Origin: Ilex aquifolium
Lineage: Eukaryota; Streptophyta; Magnoliopsida; Aquifoliales; Aquifoliaceae
Assembly (NCBI GenBank): GCA_951799425.1
Contig: OX637393.1
Coordinates: 25,934,744-25,998,743 of the forward strand
Direction: 5' to 3'
Length of the DNA stretch: 64,000 bases
Shown here: positions 12,601-24,600 of the stretch, in pieces
Layout: each line of letters opens with the position of its first letter
Position numbering within the stretch: position 1 is the first letter of the stretch
Position numbers and translations under genes: made by a program
The notes under the pieces: generated by a model
Databases searched by the model: none
The model's input: only the letters and a program-made list of their open reading frames with translations
Told to the model about the DNA's origin: nothing

Positions 12601-15600
12601 AGATCATACAAGGAATTACAAACAACATCTATATAATGCACTACTTCATCCGATGAATAAATTTTGGGAAAACAAAACTCAACAAGTCTCATTTTATATC
12701 TAGGATCTAGGACCGCTGCAATTGACATCAACAAGTTACAATCTCCCCAATACTTGTCAAACTTTTCACTCATTCTAGCAATCATGCGACTCATGTAGTC
12801 CCTACTATCAAATTCATACTCATTCAAAATCTTTCTAATTTTCCAAATTTCACAAAGAAATAAATTTGAAGTTGGGTAAGAGGAACCCGAGAATAGATAT
12901 GTGGCATCATTAAATATTTCTAAAAACTTGCATACCTCTTCAGCTCTTGACCAATCATCCTCAGTTGGCAACCATCGATAGTTGCTATCTCTTTCTTTGT
13001 ACCTTGGAAACACTTCTTTAAACACAAATGCAGATTCTAACATTTCATATGTTGAGTTCCATCGAGTAGGCACATCAAGAATCAATCTCCTAGTTGTTGG
13101 CAATTGCAATTGTTTTACAATCTCATTGAATTTATCAAGTCTCAAAGGAGACATCTTCAAGTATTTCACACTCTCACGTATGTTTTCAATTACATCTCTT
13201 ATCTCACCCAAGCCATCTTGTACCATTAGATTCAAAACATGTGCACAACACCGAACATGAAATATTCTACCATTGAAATAAAGCTTACCTTTAACAGAAA
13301 AATTATCTTTCAAATTTCTCACTGCTGCATCATTTGTGGATGCATTGTCTAGAGTAATGGTAGACACCTTATCTTCAATCTCCCAATCAGTTAGACACTT
13401 GTAAATACAATCAGCAATCACAAAACCCGTGTGTGGAGGTGCCAAACAACAAAAATTCAAGATACGTTTTTGTAACTTCCAATCTGTATCCAAAAAGTGT
13501 GCGGTAAGGCACATGTAACCGATTGTTTGATTGGAGGTCCATAAGTCTGTCGTCAAGCTAATTCGGTCAACACTAGAAAACATTCTCTTCAATTTCATTT
13601 TCTCATTCGCATATATTTTCAAGCAATCATTTTTTATGGTGAGACGTTTAATTGGCTCAAAACGTGGGTTCAGAGATTTAAGAAACATCACAAACAGTTC
13701 ATGTTCAACCATCCTAAAAGGATACTCATGCACTATTATCATTTTTGGTAAGATTTCTCTTACCTTCTCCTTGTCAAACTTATAAGATGCCAACCCACCA
13801 CTTATAGTTACAGACCCATCGGAAGCAGTTGAGGAGAGAGCCAATAATTGTTGAGTGGGTCCTTTCTTTTGCCCGGAAACAGAAGCTTGACGAATTGAAC
13901 AAGTCAACAAGTGCCTTTTCAGATGAATTGTGGGAGCCCCTCGACCCAAAGAAAGGCTTGTTTTACAATGGGTACACTTGGCCTTTCTTGTTCCATTTTC
14001 ATATACTGTCTCCAATTCATCCCAAACTTTCGAGGTCTTCTTCCTGCATTTTTTTTGCAGTGGTTCATTTTCAGAAGGCCCTTCAATTGTAGCAGCGATT
14101 GTAGCAGCATCATTATTGATAGCTTCTTGATTTCCAACATTTATTGTACTAGGGGGCACAGAATCAGAAGCCATCTGACCAAAACAAAGATGAAATTAGA
14201 AATAAAGTTACAAATAGTACGAGTGACACGAACAACAGGAATGTAAAGCTTGAAGTCAGCTGAACATGCACACACATGTGAAAAAGAAACCCACATAAAT
14301 GTAAAGCTTGTATTATCTGTTGATGCAATTGGGTGTAATGTTGTATTACCAAATGGTTCCTCAATTTTCTCTTTCTTATTCGGAAAAATGTGCAACATAA
14401 TATCACCGAAAATCCTATATGAAGATCAAAATAGCAACCGAAAACACTCCGTTACTTCGAATTGAACTTCAAGACAGTAAATCCACATTCGAACCATCAG
14501 AATATAACAAGAATTAAGAAAGAATCATGCGCACCAACTATATAATCATAGGAAAATGCAATCTGTTGTAAGGATTATCAAAAACTACTTTCCAATAGAC
14601 GATTCAAAGAACTTGTTAAGTTTTCGTGATTTTGATGCCGTCTTGAATAAATTGGTACCTAAACGTACGATACGAAGCAGAACGAAGTTGAAAACTAGCA
14701 ATAAAGAAAAACAAATCACCACGTCAAAAAATTTCCTGAGGAGTGAAATGAAGAACATAGACATAATATTACAAGACAATGAAATATATATATACACCTG
14801 AACATGATACATAAACAATTAAATATGGAAAGAGATGGGTTGTACTTGTACCTGATCTTGACTTGAGAGATGGAGCCCAGACCTCTTGTGTTGAGGCAGA
14901 ATCACGAACAATCACCGTTACGAACAATCACCGTGAACAATCACTGTGACGAAGAATCACCGAAGAATCGGCTATGAGTGGAAGTTGAGGCAGACGACTA
15001 GGCCAGAGTCTTGGATTGGAATGGAGGAGAACGGCGCTTTAGATTTGGGTGGGGTGTATTAGGGTTAGACTATATATGTGTTGTCCTCACCATTGGATCT
15101 CTATTTGGAATGGACGGCTATGGTTGAACCACTAAAAAATAATATGAAAACTAGGTAAAATATATCAAGCTTAATCAAGTTGCTCGAATTCGAGCTTGAG
15201 CTCGGCTCGTTTATAAACAAGCCTAAAATTGTGTTCATACTTGGCTTGTTTACTATATTCGAACGAGCTCGAACGAGCCCAAAACGAGCCGAACTCAAGC
15301 CGAGCTCGAGTAGCTCAGTTCGATTAACAGCCCTACTCCTTAGATGAGTATTTGATTAGGGAGACTAAGAAGCCTAGTGAGTCTTGTCCTATTTTGAAGC
15401 AATGGATATTTGAAAATGCCTTAATTATGTGTTGGTTGCTTAATTCAATGCAATCCTCAATTAGTTCAAGTTTTTTGCTACGTTATACAACTCATGAGAT
15501 TTGGATTGCAGTGGCTTACACATTCTCAGAGGGGCAATGATTAGGGTTGGCAACATATCAAATCTTGATTGGATCTTGATTAGTCCAAATCTGATAAAAA

Positions 15601-18600
15601 ATCCGAGTTTCGAATCCGATCCATTTACCGGATGGATTTCAAAATCGTAATCCATATCCACATCCGTTAATACTCGGATATCTGATCTGATTAGCCGATC
15701 TAATCTAAAAATTTGAATCCCAACAAAATTTCATAAAACAATAATAATTTTATCAAATTAAAGTTAACTTTCAACCTAATTTAATCATCAAATCATACTA
15801 TTTAGTAATTTTCGTTTAATTTTATGTCAATCTCATTAATAATCTAACTATGTATGTATATACAATAATTTCTCTCGATTATATCTATATTACTGATAAA
15901 AGTATCTTAGATGAAATTTTTTTGAATTCCTCTTCTGCCTTTAAACAAAATTATAAGGATAATTATAACTCACACTAATTATTTGATCTAAATGTAAAAA
16001 AATTTACATTTTTATTTTGTCCTTAAATATATGTAGACACTTATGGCTTAAATCATGAAAATTTGACCTTTTGTGCACCCTTAAAGAAACATACTACAAA
16101 TTTAATGATTACTAATATACAATTCATAAAAGTACACTAATCAAAAAAAAATATTTTGTAATTTTACGCAGCACAATTTAATAAAGTCCATATTTTAATT
16201 TTGTAACTGTGATTTAACAATAATATAGAGTTCATATTATCCTTGATCCAAATATTACTCTAACTGATTTATCTTTTTTGATAGATTCATAATATAAAAC
16301 TAATTTTTTTCATTAGTCTAATATGTGGTGTAACTTATCTGACTTGTAGACCTAACAAATTCTAGAAATAGTCCAAACAAGTTTTAAGAGTTTTTGAGAG
16401 TAAATGTCAAGTTATAACAATAATTTATGAAATTTATATGGACTCGATCACTTTAAAAATTTGACTTTTCAACTTTCCATTAATTACTAATATCTTATAT
16501 TTAAATAAATTTAACAATAAATCTAAAATTAATTTTTTTTAACTAGAGATAAGTTAGTCCGGGAGAATTGCTTAGATATAAGCTTGAGTTAGTTTTTGTT
16601 ACTTCCAATTCCCAAAATTCTAATCCCTCAGATAAATGCTGTAGAAGAAACAAGCATTGGTAGTTGAAACATTTACGCCTTTTGCCTATCAATTTGTATG
16701 GAACTTAAAGCAGTAGCTCGCTATTGATCATATGGTTGTATTGACAACCAAATCTACATTTGAAGGTGTGTTATAATGATTTACTAGATTATCATGTTAT
16801 CTTGTGTTCTATTATAAAAATACAATATCTTTTGCGGTGATTTTATTAATCTTCTCCCTCGCAAAGTTTGTATTACCCTGATTCATGTAACAAATGATTA
16901 TGGACTCTTAGTAAGTATGTTCTCAAGAGAATTATGCCAAAATAGGTTCTGGAGAATGTATGTCACCTGGATTTGCAAACAAACGGATCAGAAGCTATAT
17001 ATGTGGGTACCTAAAATTTATTTAGGTGGTAAACCACACAGTAATAATTTATCATAAAATAAGCGAGAATCGTAAGAACACTTACTCTAGCCTCTAATCA
17101 ATGATGAAATCATAAATTTAAGCAAGAGGCTCGAATAGTGGTGTAGCTATGAATTTTATTTCACAAAATCATTAAGTAAGTTGTCATTAATGTCAAATTT
17201 TAGTTGTGTATGACCTACATAAATTGTTTTTCACATGAAAAATTAGAATATTATCTATTTTTAATAAAATAAAAAAACTAATTTATTGTTGATCAATTTA
17301 TTAAACAATTAACAATTTATATTTATACTGAAACTAAATTTCAATTTATTTTTATCATATAGTGAAAATTTGCAACACAAAAAGCATCAAATAATCTAAT
17401 AGTTATAGCTCAATTTATGTCTAATTTTATCATATAAGCCGATCATTTCAGTTCAATCAAAAAATATAATGTCGATCCAAAAAAGTAAAAAATATGCATT
17501 TACTCAATACGCTTTCGCCACTAGACCACAACTCTTTGTAGTATTCTTATTAGCGGATAAATTACACATACTTTAATTATTTCTTAAAATTCCCAATATA
17601 TAAGTTTTTTGAAAAAACTTGAGGTGAGGCTATGTCCCCTTTTAGTCATGTAGTGGTTCTATCCATGCTTCTCAGAATAAGCAAATACATCAGGAGAAGG
17701 GATTGAGTTTATTATCAATAAAGTATAGTAGATTTGTCACACATAAACATATAATATCAATCAACTTTTCAATATTCATGGGGTGACCAATCGGTATTGA
17801 AGTAATCAATTTAGCATGTAGTTTAATTTCTTGAAAGATTATGGTGGTTGGAACACATAGCAACATATAACATATCCAAACAACAAGTATCAGAGGGCAT
17901 AAAGTCAGGAATATAGGGCCGGGAAAGAAGCTACAGAAAAGGTCATCCCTTATTCCATTCCTTCGGAATGGCGGGATGGTTGACAATAGTAAGGAACGTT
18001 TACTCTCTTTGGCGAGCTGCCTCTTGAATTACGCCCTTTTCCCTACGCTTTTTGGGGCTACGGGGAAGGGCTCATACTTGAAACAACTCTTAGACATTCG
18101 TTCACTTGCTAAAAGTTTACTTCCTTTTCGAAGCTCCGCCTTCAAAGAAAGAGACTCTTATGCGTTCGTGCTCCAAAAACATGAAGCACTTCACTAATTG
18201 GAAAGAGCACATTTGTTTCAACATAATAATAAAAATAATATCACCAATATAAATTAAAATTGATCACGTGCAACAAACATGTGTATCAATGTGTTAAGTG
18301 ATAACTTCACATTAAAAAATATATTGCTTATAAATGAAATTGTGTATTCACCCAATAAGAGTATGTATTGGTAAATCACTATTATAGGTTTAGCATAATA
18401 CATCTATATAAAAGAACAAAGCATTTACAGAGAGTTAAGAAGAAATCCGAAAGAGGACATAATATAATCCTAAAAGAGGGCGGCCTATCGAAGGTTTGCT
18501 AATTAGATTAGACCAAATTGGTTCGATCATTTATTGTCTTTAAACTTTGAAAGATGAGAGATTGTTGTGGTAGGTATGTGTGGGTATGTGGTCAATGTAT

Positions 18601-21600
18601 TTTACCATATTTATAATTAAACTATAAAAGAGGATCCATAAATTACAAAAACTACATTTGAGGTAATTTCTCATCATATTCCAGCTCTGAACAAATTAAC
18701 CTATATATTGATATGATAAATATAAAATCAAAATTATTGTCAAAAATAATTCACGTGTAATGCACGTGTGCAATATCTAGTATATATATCTGTATATATA
18801 TCTAGTGTATATATATATATAGACACACACACACATACCATATCAGATTTTTATCGGATTAGATTTACATGTATCCAAATTCAAATCCGTTTAAATAAAC
18901 TTGATCGGATTCGAATAAACAGATTAGAATATTAATCTACATTCGGTTAAATAGACTCAGATTCGGATTGGATTTGGATTAAAATCCGTTCCATTGACAA
19001 ACCTAGAAATGATGTTATGGCATACAATCTACAAAAGAAAGTTCGGGTGACTAATCAGAAGGATAAGATTCTTGTAGTGTACTATGTAGAGTTGACTACT
19101 TTATGGCAGGAGTTCGACTATTATCAGAGTTTTCTTGCTGATTGTACTAATGATGCTGTCAAATTTCAGTAAATGTTGGAGAAAGAACGAGTGTATGATT
19201 TTCTTGTTGGCCTTAATCTTGAGTATAATTAGATTCAGGTTCAAATTTTGGGCCATCCTCTATTTTCTATTTTATGGGAAGTTTATGTCCATGTTCAACA
19301 AAAGGAGGTCGGAGGATAGCTATGGTTTATGCTCTTTCTCAAAGCAGTCCGTATTGGCTACTATTACTTAGCGTGACTTGAGTTCAGCCTTGTCCAAGTC
19401 TATTGAGACGAGTGGTATAGTTGCTAAGGTTATTTAATGTGACTATTGTGGGAAGACCCGACATACTACTGAGTTTTGTTAGAAGGTGATTGGACGTCCT
19501 ACATTTGGCCGATGTGGTAATGTACGATCTCATGCACACATGACAATCCTGTCTCTTCTTCCAACTTTGCTCATATAGGTATATCTGCTATTATATTCGC
19601 TGCGCCATCCTCAAATATTCCTTGGATAATAGATTTTGGAGCTATGGACCACATGATAGGTTTTTCTAGTATTTTCTCTTCATATTCTACATATTCTGGT
19701 AAGGATAAAGTTAAGGTGACAGATGAATCCTTATCCTTTAGTTTCGGAAAAGGGTTAATTAATTGCTCACTTTCTTTATCTCTATCCTTTGTTCTCCATA
19801 TTTTTAAATTTTTCACTAATTTATTAGTTGTTAGTAGTATTACAAGATCTTTGAATTGTTCAATTACTTTCTTCCCTACCCATTGTACCTTTTAGGAAAT
19901 GAAATTGGAGAAAACGATTGACAGTGGTAGAACATATGGTGGTTTTGTATCTACTAGATGTTAAAGCTTCTTGGTTTACCTATCAAGCTCTCCAGACAGA
20001 TTGTGTTTCAACTAGGCCTGTCAATCGTATCGGGTGAGGCGGGTTCGTGTAAAAAAATACTCCACTCACATCCGATTTGTTTATAAATTTGTATAACTGA
20101 TATATAAACGAGTCGCGTTGTGTATTTATTCTGATTGACTTTACCCATAGTCAATTCGTTTATTAATCGTGTCGTGTCAAGTCCACTTGTTTACTAAACG
20201 GGTGGCTTAAGCAAGACTCAAACCTTCTAATTTCGTGTTGCTTTTGTGTCGTGTTAACGAGTCATGTCATATTTTGACACTCCTAGATTTAGCCCATCAG
20301 CTCTTACAGCAGTGCCATAGACATTTGGGACATCCCTCATTTGGTGTTTTAGAACATCTTTTTCTTAGTCTAGTAAAACAGTGTATTAAAGAATTTTTTA
20401 TTTGTGATGCTTGTGAATTTGCCAAGTATAAACGTTGGTCTTTTCTTTTCCTAGTATTAATAATAGAAGTACCGGTCATTTTGTCATTATTCATTCTGAT
20501 GTATGGGGCCCTTACTGTGTTATGTCTACTTCTAGTTGTCGTTGGTTTGTTATCTTTATTAATTGGTATTCTTGTCTCGGGTTTATCTACTACAAAGTAA
20601 AAGTGAAGTTTTCCCGTGTTCTAGATCTTTTCATAAAATTGTGAGTATCCAGTTTGATGTCAAAGTCAAAATTCTTCGAGTACATTGATGGGGAATTTCA
20701 TTCTTACCTCAATGAGAATGACATTCTGTATCAAATTACTTGTGTGAGTATCCCTAAACAAAATGATGTCGCTGAGTGAAAAAATAGTCATCTTGTTGAG
20801 TTTGCTCGTTCATTGATGTTTACTATGAATGTTCCTCAATCTCAATCTTTCGGGAGAATGCAGTTTTTGCTGCTGTTTATTTGATTAATTGTCTACTCGA
20901 GTATCCTTCAGTTTAAGTCCCCAATTGACTCCCTTTTAGAGTCTTTTTCCATTCATTTATTTCTTCCCTTCCTCCTAAAGTTTTTGGGTGTGTTTGCTTT
21001 GTACATGATTACTGACTCTCCAGGTGGAAACTTGACCCCAAGGCTCTGCAATGTGTCTTTATTGATTATTCTGCCTCTCAAAAGGGGAATAAATGCTATT
21101 AGTCACACTCTTAGAAAGTGTATATGAGCATGGATGTTACCTTTCGTGAGTTTGAGTCTTTCTTTTCTATTACCCAAATATCTCTCCAGGGGGAGAATGC
21201 CACTATAGAGGAAGAGGTGTTCTATCTTGAGCTTCTTATTCAATTGCCTGTTCATTGGAATGTTAAGAAGTGGGAGCACCAGCTTATTGAGGGGAAAGGT
21301 GATCACCTTCACAAGGATAATCTGAAGACTTATTCTCGGTGTCAAAAAGTACAAATTACCCATGTCTTGTTGAGTCAATTAGATTCCCCAACTCCAGTTT
21401 CATCCTCCAATGATTTATGAGGTAATAAGTCTCTAGTTGTTACTCCTATTATTGATAATCCAGTTGTTGATGATTCTGAATTTTTCATTGCAGTCAGAAA
21501 GGGTGTGCGAGCTTGTATTAAACATCCCATCTCTAACTTTGTCTTTTGTAATTCCTTGTCCCTATTCTATCGTACTTTTGTTTCTTCTGTGTCTTCTGTA

Positions 21601-24600
21601 TATATTCCTCAGGGTTGGAAATAAGCCCTCATTGTTTCTTAGTGAAGAGAAGTTATGGTAGGAAAAATGAAATCCTTGAAAAAGAATGACATATGGAAGT
21701 TGGTTTATATTCCTTCTGGAGCCCGGACAGTGGGGTGCAAATGGATGTTTACTGTCAAACGACAAGTTGGTGGGAGTATTGAGAAGTACAAAGCTAGGCT
21801 GGTTGCTAAGAGATTTATTTAGATTTATGGTATTGATTATCAATAGACTTTTGATCCTGTGGCAAAGATGAATTCCATTTGTGCATTTATATCTTGTGCA
21901 GCTAATTTGGTGTGGAATTTATAGCAGTTGGATGTGAAGAATGAAGGAAGATTTGGAGGAGGTGTACATGGAGATTTCTCTAGGTTTTTCATCTTAGATA
22001 ACTGAATGGAAGATGTGTAAATTGAAGAAGTTTCTTTATGGATTAAAGCAATCTCTTAGAGCTTGGTTTGATAGGTTTCTTAAGGTTATGTTGAAATTTA
22101 GATATAATTTGAGTCAGGCTGACCATATTATGTTCATCAGACAAGTTGGTGACAAAGTTACAATTCTTATTATATATGTGAATGACATAGTGATAACTGG
22201 ATGATGAGGATGGCGTCACCAAGTTGAAGGCTCAGTTGGCTAAGGAGTTTGAGATCAAAGACTTGGGTCCATCGAGATACTTCTTTGCGATTGAGGTTGC
22301 CTGGTTAGATAAAGATATTTTCATTTCCCAAAGAAAGTATGTTCTTAACCTTCTTAGAGATACAAGAATGTAGGGATGTTGACTTATAGATTCTTCTATT
22401 GAAGTCAATCACGGACTGCGGTGCGGTGTTGGTGAGGTAGTAGAAAAGGAGGGATATCAAAGACTAGTGAGGAGATTAATATATGTCTCACATACCCGAC
22501 CAGATATTGTTTATGCAGTTAGTGTTGTCAGTCGATTCATGTATGACCCTCAGACTCATTATTTTGAGGTTGTTTATCGCATTTTGAGATATCTTAAGTC
22601 AGCTCTAGGAAAAGATAACTTGTTTTCCAATAATGGCCATTTGAAACTAGAAGCATTTAGCAATTCAGACTGGGCAGGTTTACTGGATGATAGACGATCA
22701 ACTTCAAGCTATTGCACCTTGATTAGAGGTAATCTTGTAACACGGCGAAGCAATAAGTAGGTAGTGGTGGCTAGGTCTAGTGCACAAGCTGAATACAGAG
22801 CAATAATCCATGGAATCTATGAGCTTATGTGGCTTCAAATGTTATTGGGAAAGCTTGGAAATTTGTGATGACAGACCTATGAGGTTATACTGTGATAATA
22901 AGCTGCTATCAACATTGCCCAGAATCCAGTTCAACATGATAGAATTAAACATGTCGAGAAATTAAACAAGGATTTGATTTGCATGATTTTTGTGAAATCA
23001 TAAAACCAATTGGCTAATGTCTTCACAAAAGAGCTTAGTAGCAAGGTTTTTCACTCTATTGTTTATAAGTTGGGCAAGAGAGATATCAATGCATCAACTT
23101 TGAGGGGGAGTGTTATGTTACGTGTTAGTCCTAAATTACTTAGATTAAGGGTATTTTAGTACTTTGTACTTTGTAACTATATATATGTTGAGTATAGTGG
23201 TGTAACCTAATACATTACTCTCTTTTCCTAATTCTCTCTTCCCCTTATCTAGGTGCACGTTTGGGTCTTTTCTATATGTATTTAAGTTTGACCTGTCAAA
23301 TGGAGGGTAAAATATTTTACTTGTTGAAATCATTAATACCACCAAATTATTAAGTTGAATGGGATCTCCATGTCATCTTTCAAATGTGCGGGGGTGTTCA
23401 TGTTATTTGGTCAAAACTCAGGGTCTGTTTGGTTTTTACTACTTTGATTATTAACTTTTGTTGGGTTAAACTTAAAGATATCCATTGAGATGGGGTACTT
23501 CCTGGCTTTCAGGTTCAGAATCAGATGCGAAACAAAGAAGGAGAAAAGAAACGTGCTTATTTAACCTTGGAGGAACTGCGACAATTGTCTGATGATACAA
23601 ATACATACAAATCGATAGGTTTGTAAACTGATCCTTATACTGGAATACATATGCATATTTATAGTCATGTGGTTACTACCTCTTCCTTTAAAAAAATGTC
23701 TGTTTTTTGATAGAGCTTTGTAGTCAAGTTGTTCATTTGCTTCCTGAATTTTGTCTTAACAAGCTCGGAAACTACACCTCTAAGAAGGCTGCCTGTGGGT
23801 GTCATGCACGTGTCAAATGCTTCTTGGACACTGACAAGTGTCCCATGTTCCACATCTCTTGGCCGTGTAAATTGTTGGAATAATAAAATATATAATGTTG
23901 GACACTTGGCTAATTCTGTTGACTCGCCAATACGTAATCCCAGAGCATCCAAAGCGTAAGCAGCACAGTTTGAAAGTAGTGATATGCAATTTTTAAGTTT
24001 AAAAAGGAGTATAACTCTTGAAGGTAATTACATTGTGTTTTGGGAATGAGGATGAATGGATCACCTATATTATATACCTGTGTTGTGTATATAACATGGA
24101 TGATTATAGATTATTATAATTCGTTAGATAAATGTTTCATCTGCAGCCTTAGAGTCAAGATTAGTTATTCTAAGGGCTTGGTTGTATTATATTATGAAAT
24201 TATATGTATTTTGGGTGAACCATAGTATTTGTTTGTTGATATGTCCTCATTTGACTTGTGTCCTACTCATTTAGAATTTGTTGCATCAGCACGTGCGTAT
24301 GGATTTTGATGGTGTCCTTTGTCCAGGTCCATGCATTATGGATTTTGATGACTGTTGCCAGCATGCTAAATCATGGGTTATTGTATAGTGAGAGTGTTGA
24401 CCTGTCTTTTATTGTTTTGCAGGGAGAACGTGAGTGCTGGATAACCTATCTGTCTACGAATTAGATAAAAATCTGTTGTTCTTGATTTATGAGTTGCTGG
24501 GAATTTGTGTGTTCCTTTTTTGTCTCCATTTTTTTATTAATTGGTGTTTTCCTCTTAATAAATTGTGGCCAGGTTTGTTTTAGAACCCAAATCAATTTTA

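Larger units (their letters stand above)
11178..15335 (-). mobile_element. hAT-1: apparently complete hAT transposon with BED-type transposase
   Basis: The element is flanked by identical 8-bp duplications CTCCTTAG (11170-11177 and 15336-15343), the hallmark length for hAT. Its ends are inverted repeats: TAGGGGTGTTAATCGA on the left and TAGGGCTGTTAATCGA read inward on the right, one mismatch in 16. Both ends carry dense subterminal copies of AGCTCG/CTTGAGC words. The 4,158 bp encode one long transposase on the minus strand. It inserted into the gag of copia A. All parts expected of an autonomous hAT are present. Confidence 0.93.
15542..19005. mobile_element. hAT-2: non-autonomous hAT element, split by a Helitron-like insertion
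   Basis: The ends are TAGGGTTGGCAACATA on the left and, read inward, TAGGTTTGTCAATGGA on the right. The flanks are GCAATGAT (15534-15541) and GAAATGAT (19006-19013), a 7-of-8 match. Between the ends, ATCCGAT/GGATTCGAAT words recur near both termini. Without the internal Helitron-like element, hAT-2 is about 570 bp and has no coding capacity. It sits in copia A gag, whose frame resumes at 19014. Confidence 0.72.
10997..19530 (+). pseudogene. Copia A gag, split in three by hAT insertions
   Basis: The first piece starts at ATG 10997 ([13 protein letters not shown], then [17 protein letters not shown]) and stops at 11177. The second is 15336-15541 ([43 protein letters not shown]). The third runs from 19014 ([30 protein letters not shown]) to a zinc knuckle [14 protein letters not shown] (C-x2-C-x4-H-x4-C) near 19440-19480. 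Gag would form the particle and bind RNA. The pieces join cleanly across both insertions once the 8-bp duplications are removed, which supports the insertion model. Several stops are present even apart from the insertions. Confidence 0.85.
10189..23251 (+). mobile_element. Copia A: old Ty1/copia retrotransposon broken by three hAT-type insertions
   Basis: The 5' LTR starts TGTTATGTTATGTG at 10189 and the 3' LTR starts TGTTATGTTACGTG at 23111, after the polypurine tract TTGAGGGGGAG (23100-23110). The primer-binding site TGGTATCAGAAC is at 10363-10374. Between lie gag, protease, integrase, reverse transcriptase and RNase H in copia order. Removing the inserted elements leaves about 5.1 kb, a normal copia length. 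The LTR copies differ at roughly 10 of 130 compared positions plus a short indel, and coding frames hold many stops, so it is old and dead. The 3' LTR looks truncated near 23251, so no target-site duplication was found. Confidence 0.85.
6826..23512 (+). other. PFD1 intron 2, 16,687 bp, filled with nested transposons
   Basis: The intron runs from GTAAGT at 6826 to TTTCAG at 23512. It holds a LINE 3' end, a decayed copia element, three hAT-type insertions and a Helitron-like element. The copia element lies in the sense direction of PFD1, so its LTR poly(A) signals could compete with full-length transcription. Confidence 0.9.

Noticed and set aside
13829..14800. Open frames on both strands around the hAT-1 transposase start
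   Set aside because: Those opposite the transposase are shadows; those beyond 14175 lie in its leader and have no domain.
23619..23624. GTTTGT as the donor of PFD1 intron 3
   Set aside because: Joining it to the only good acceptor (24572) gives an immediate stop; GTAAAC at 23623 keeps the frame.
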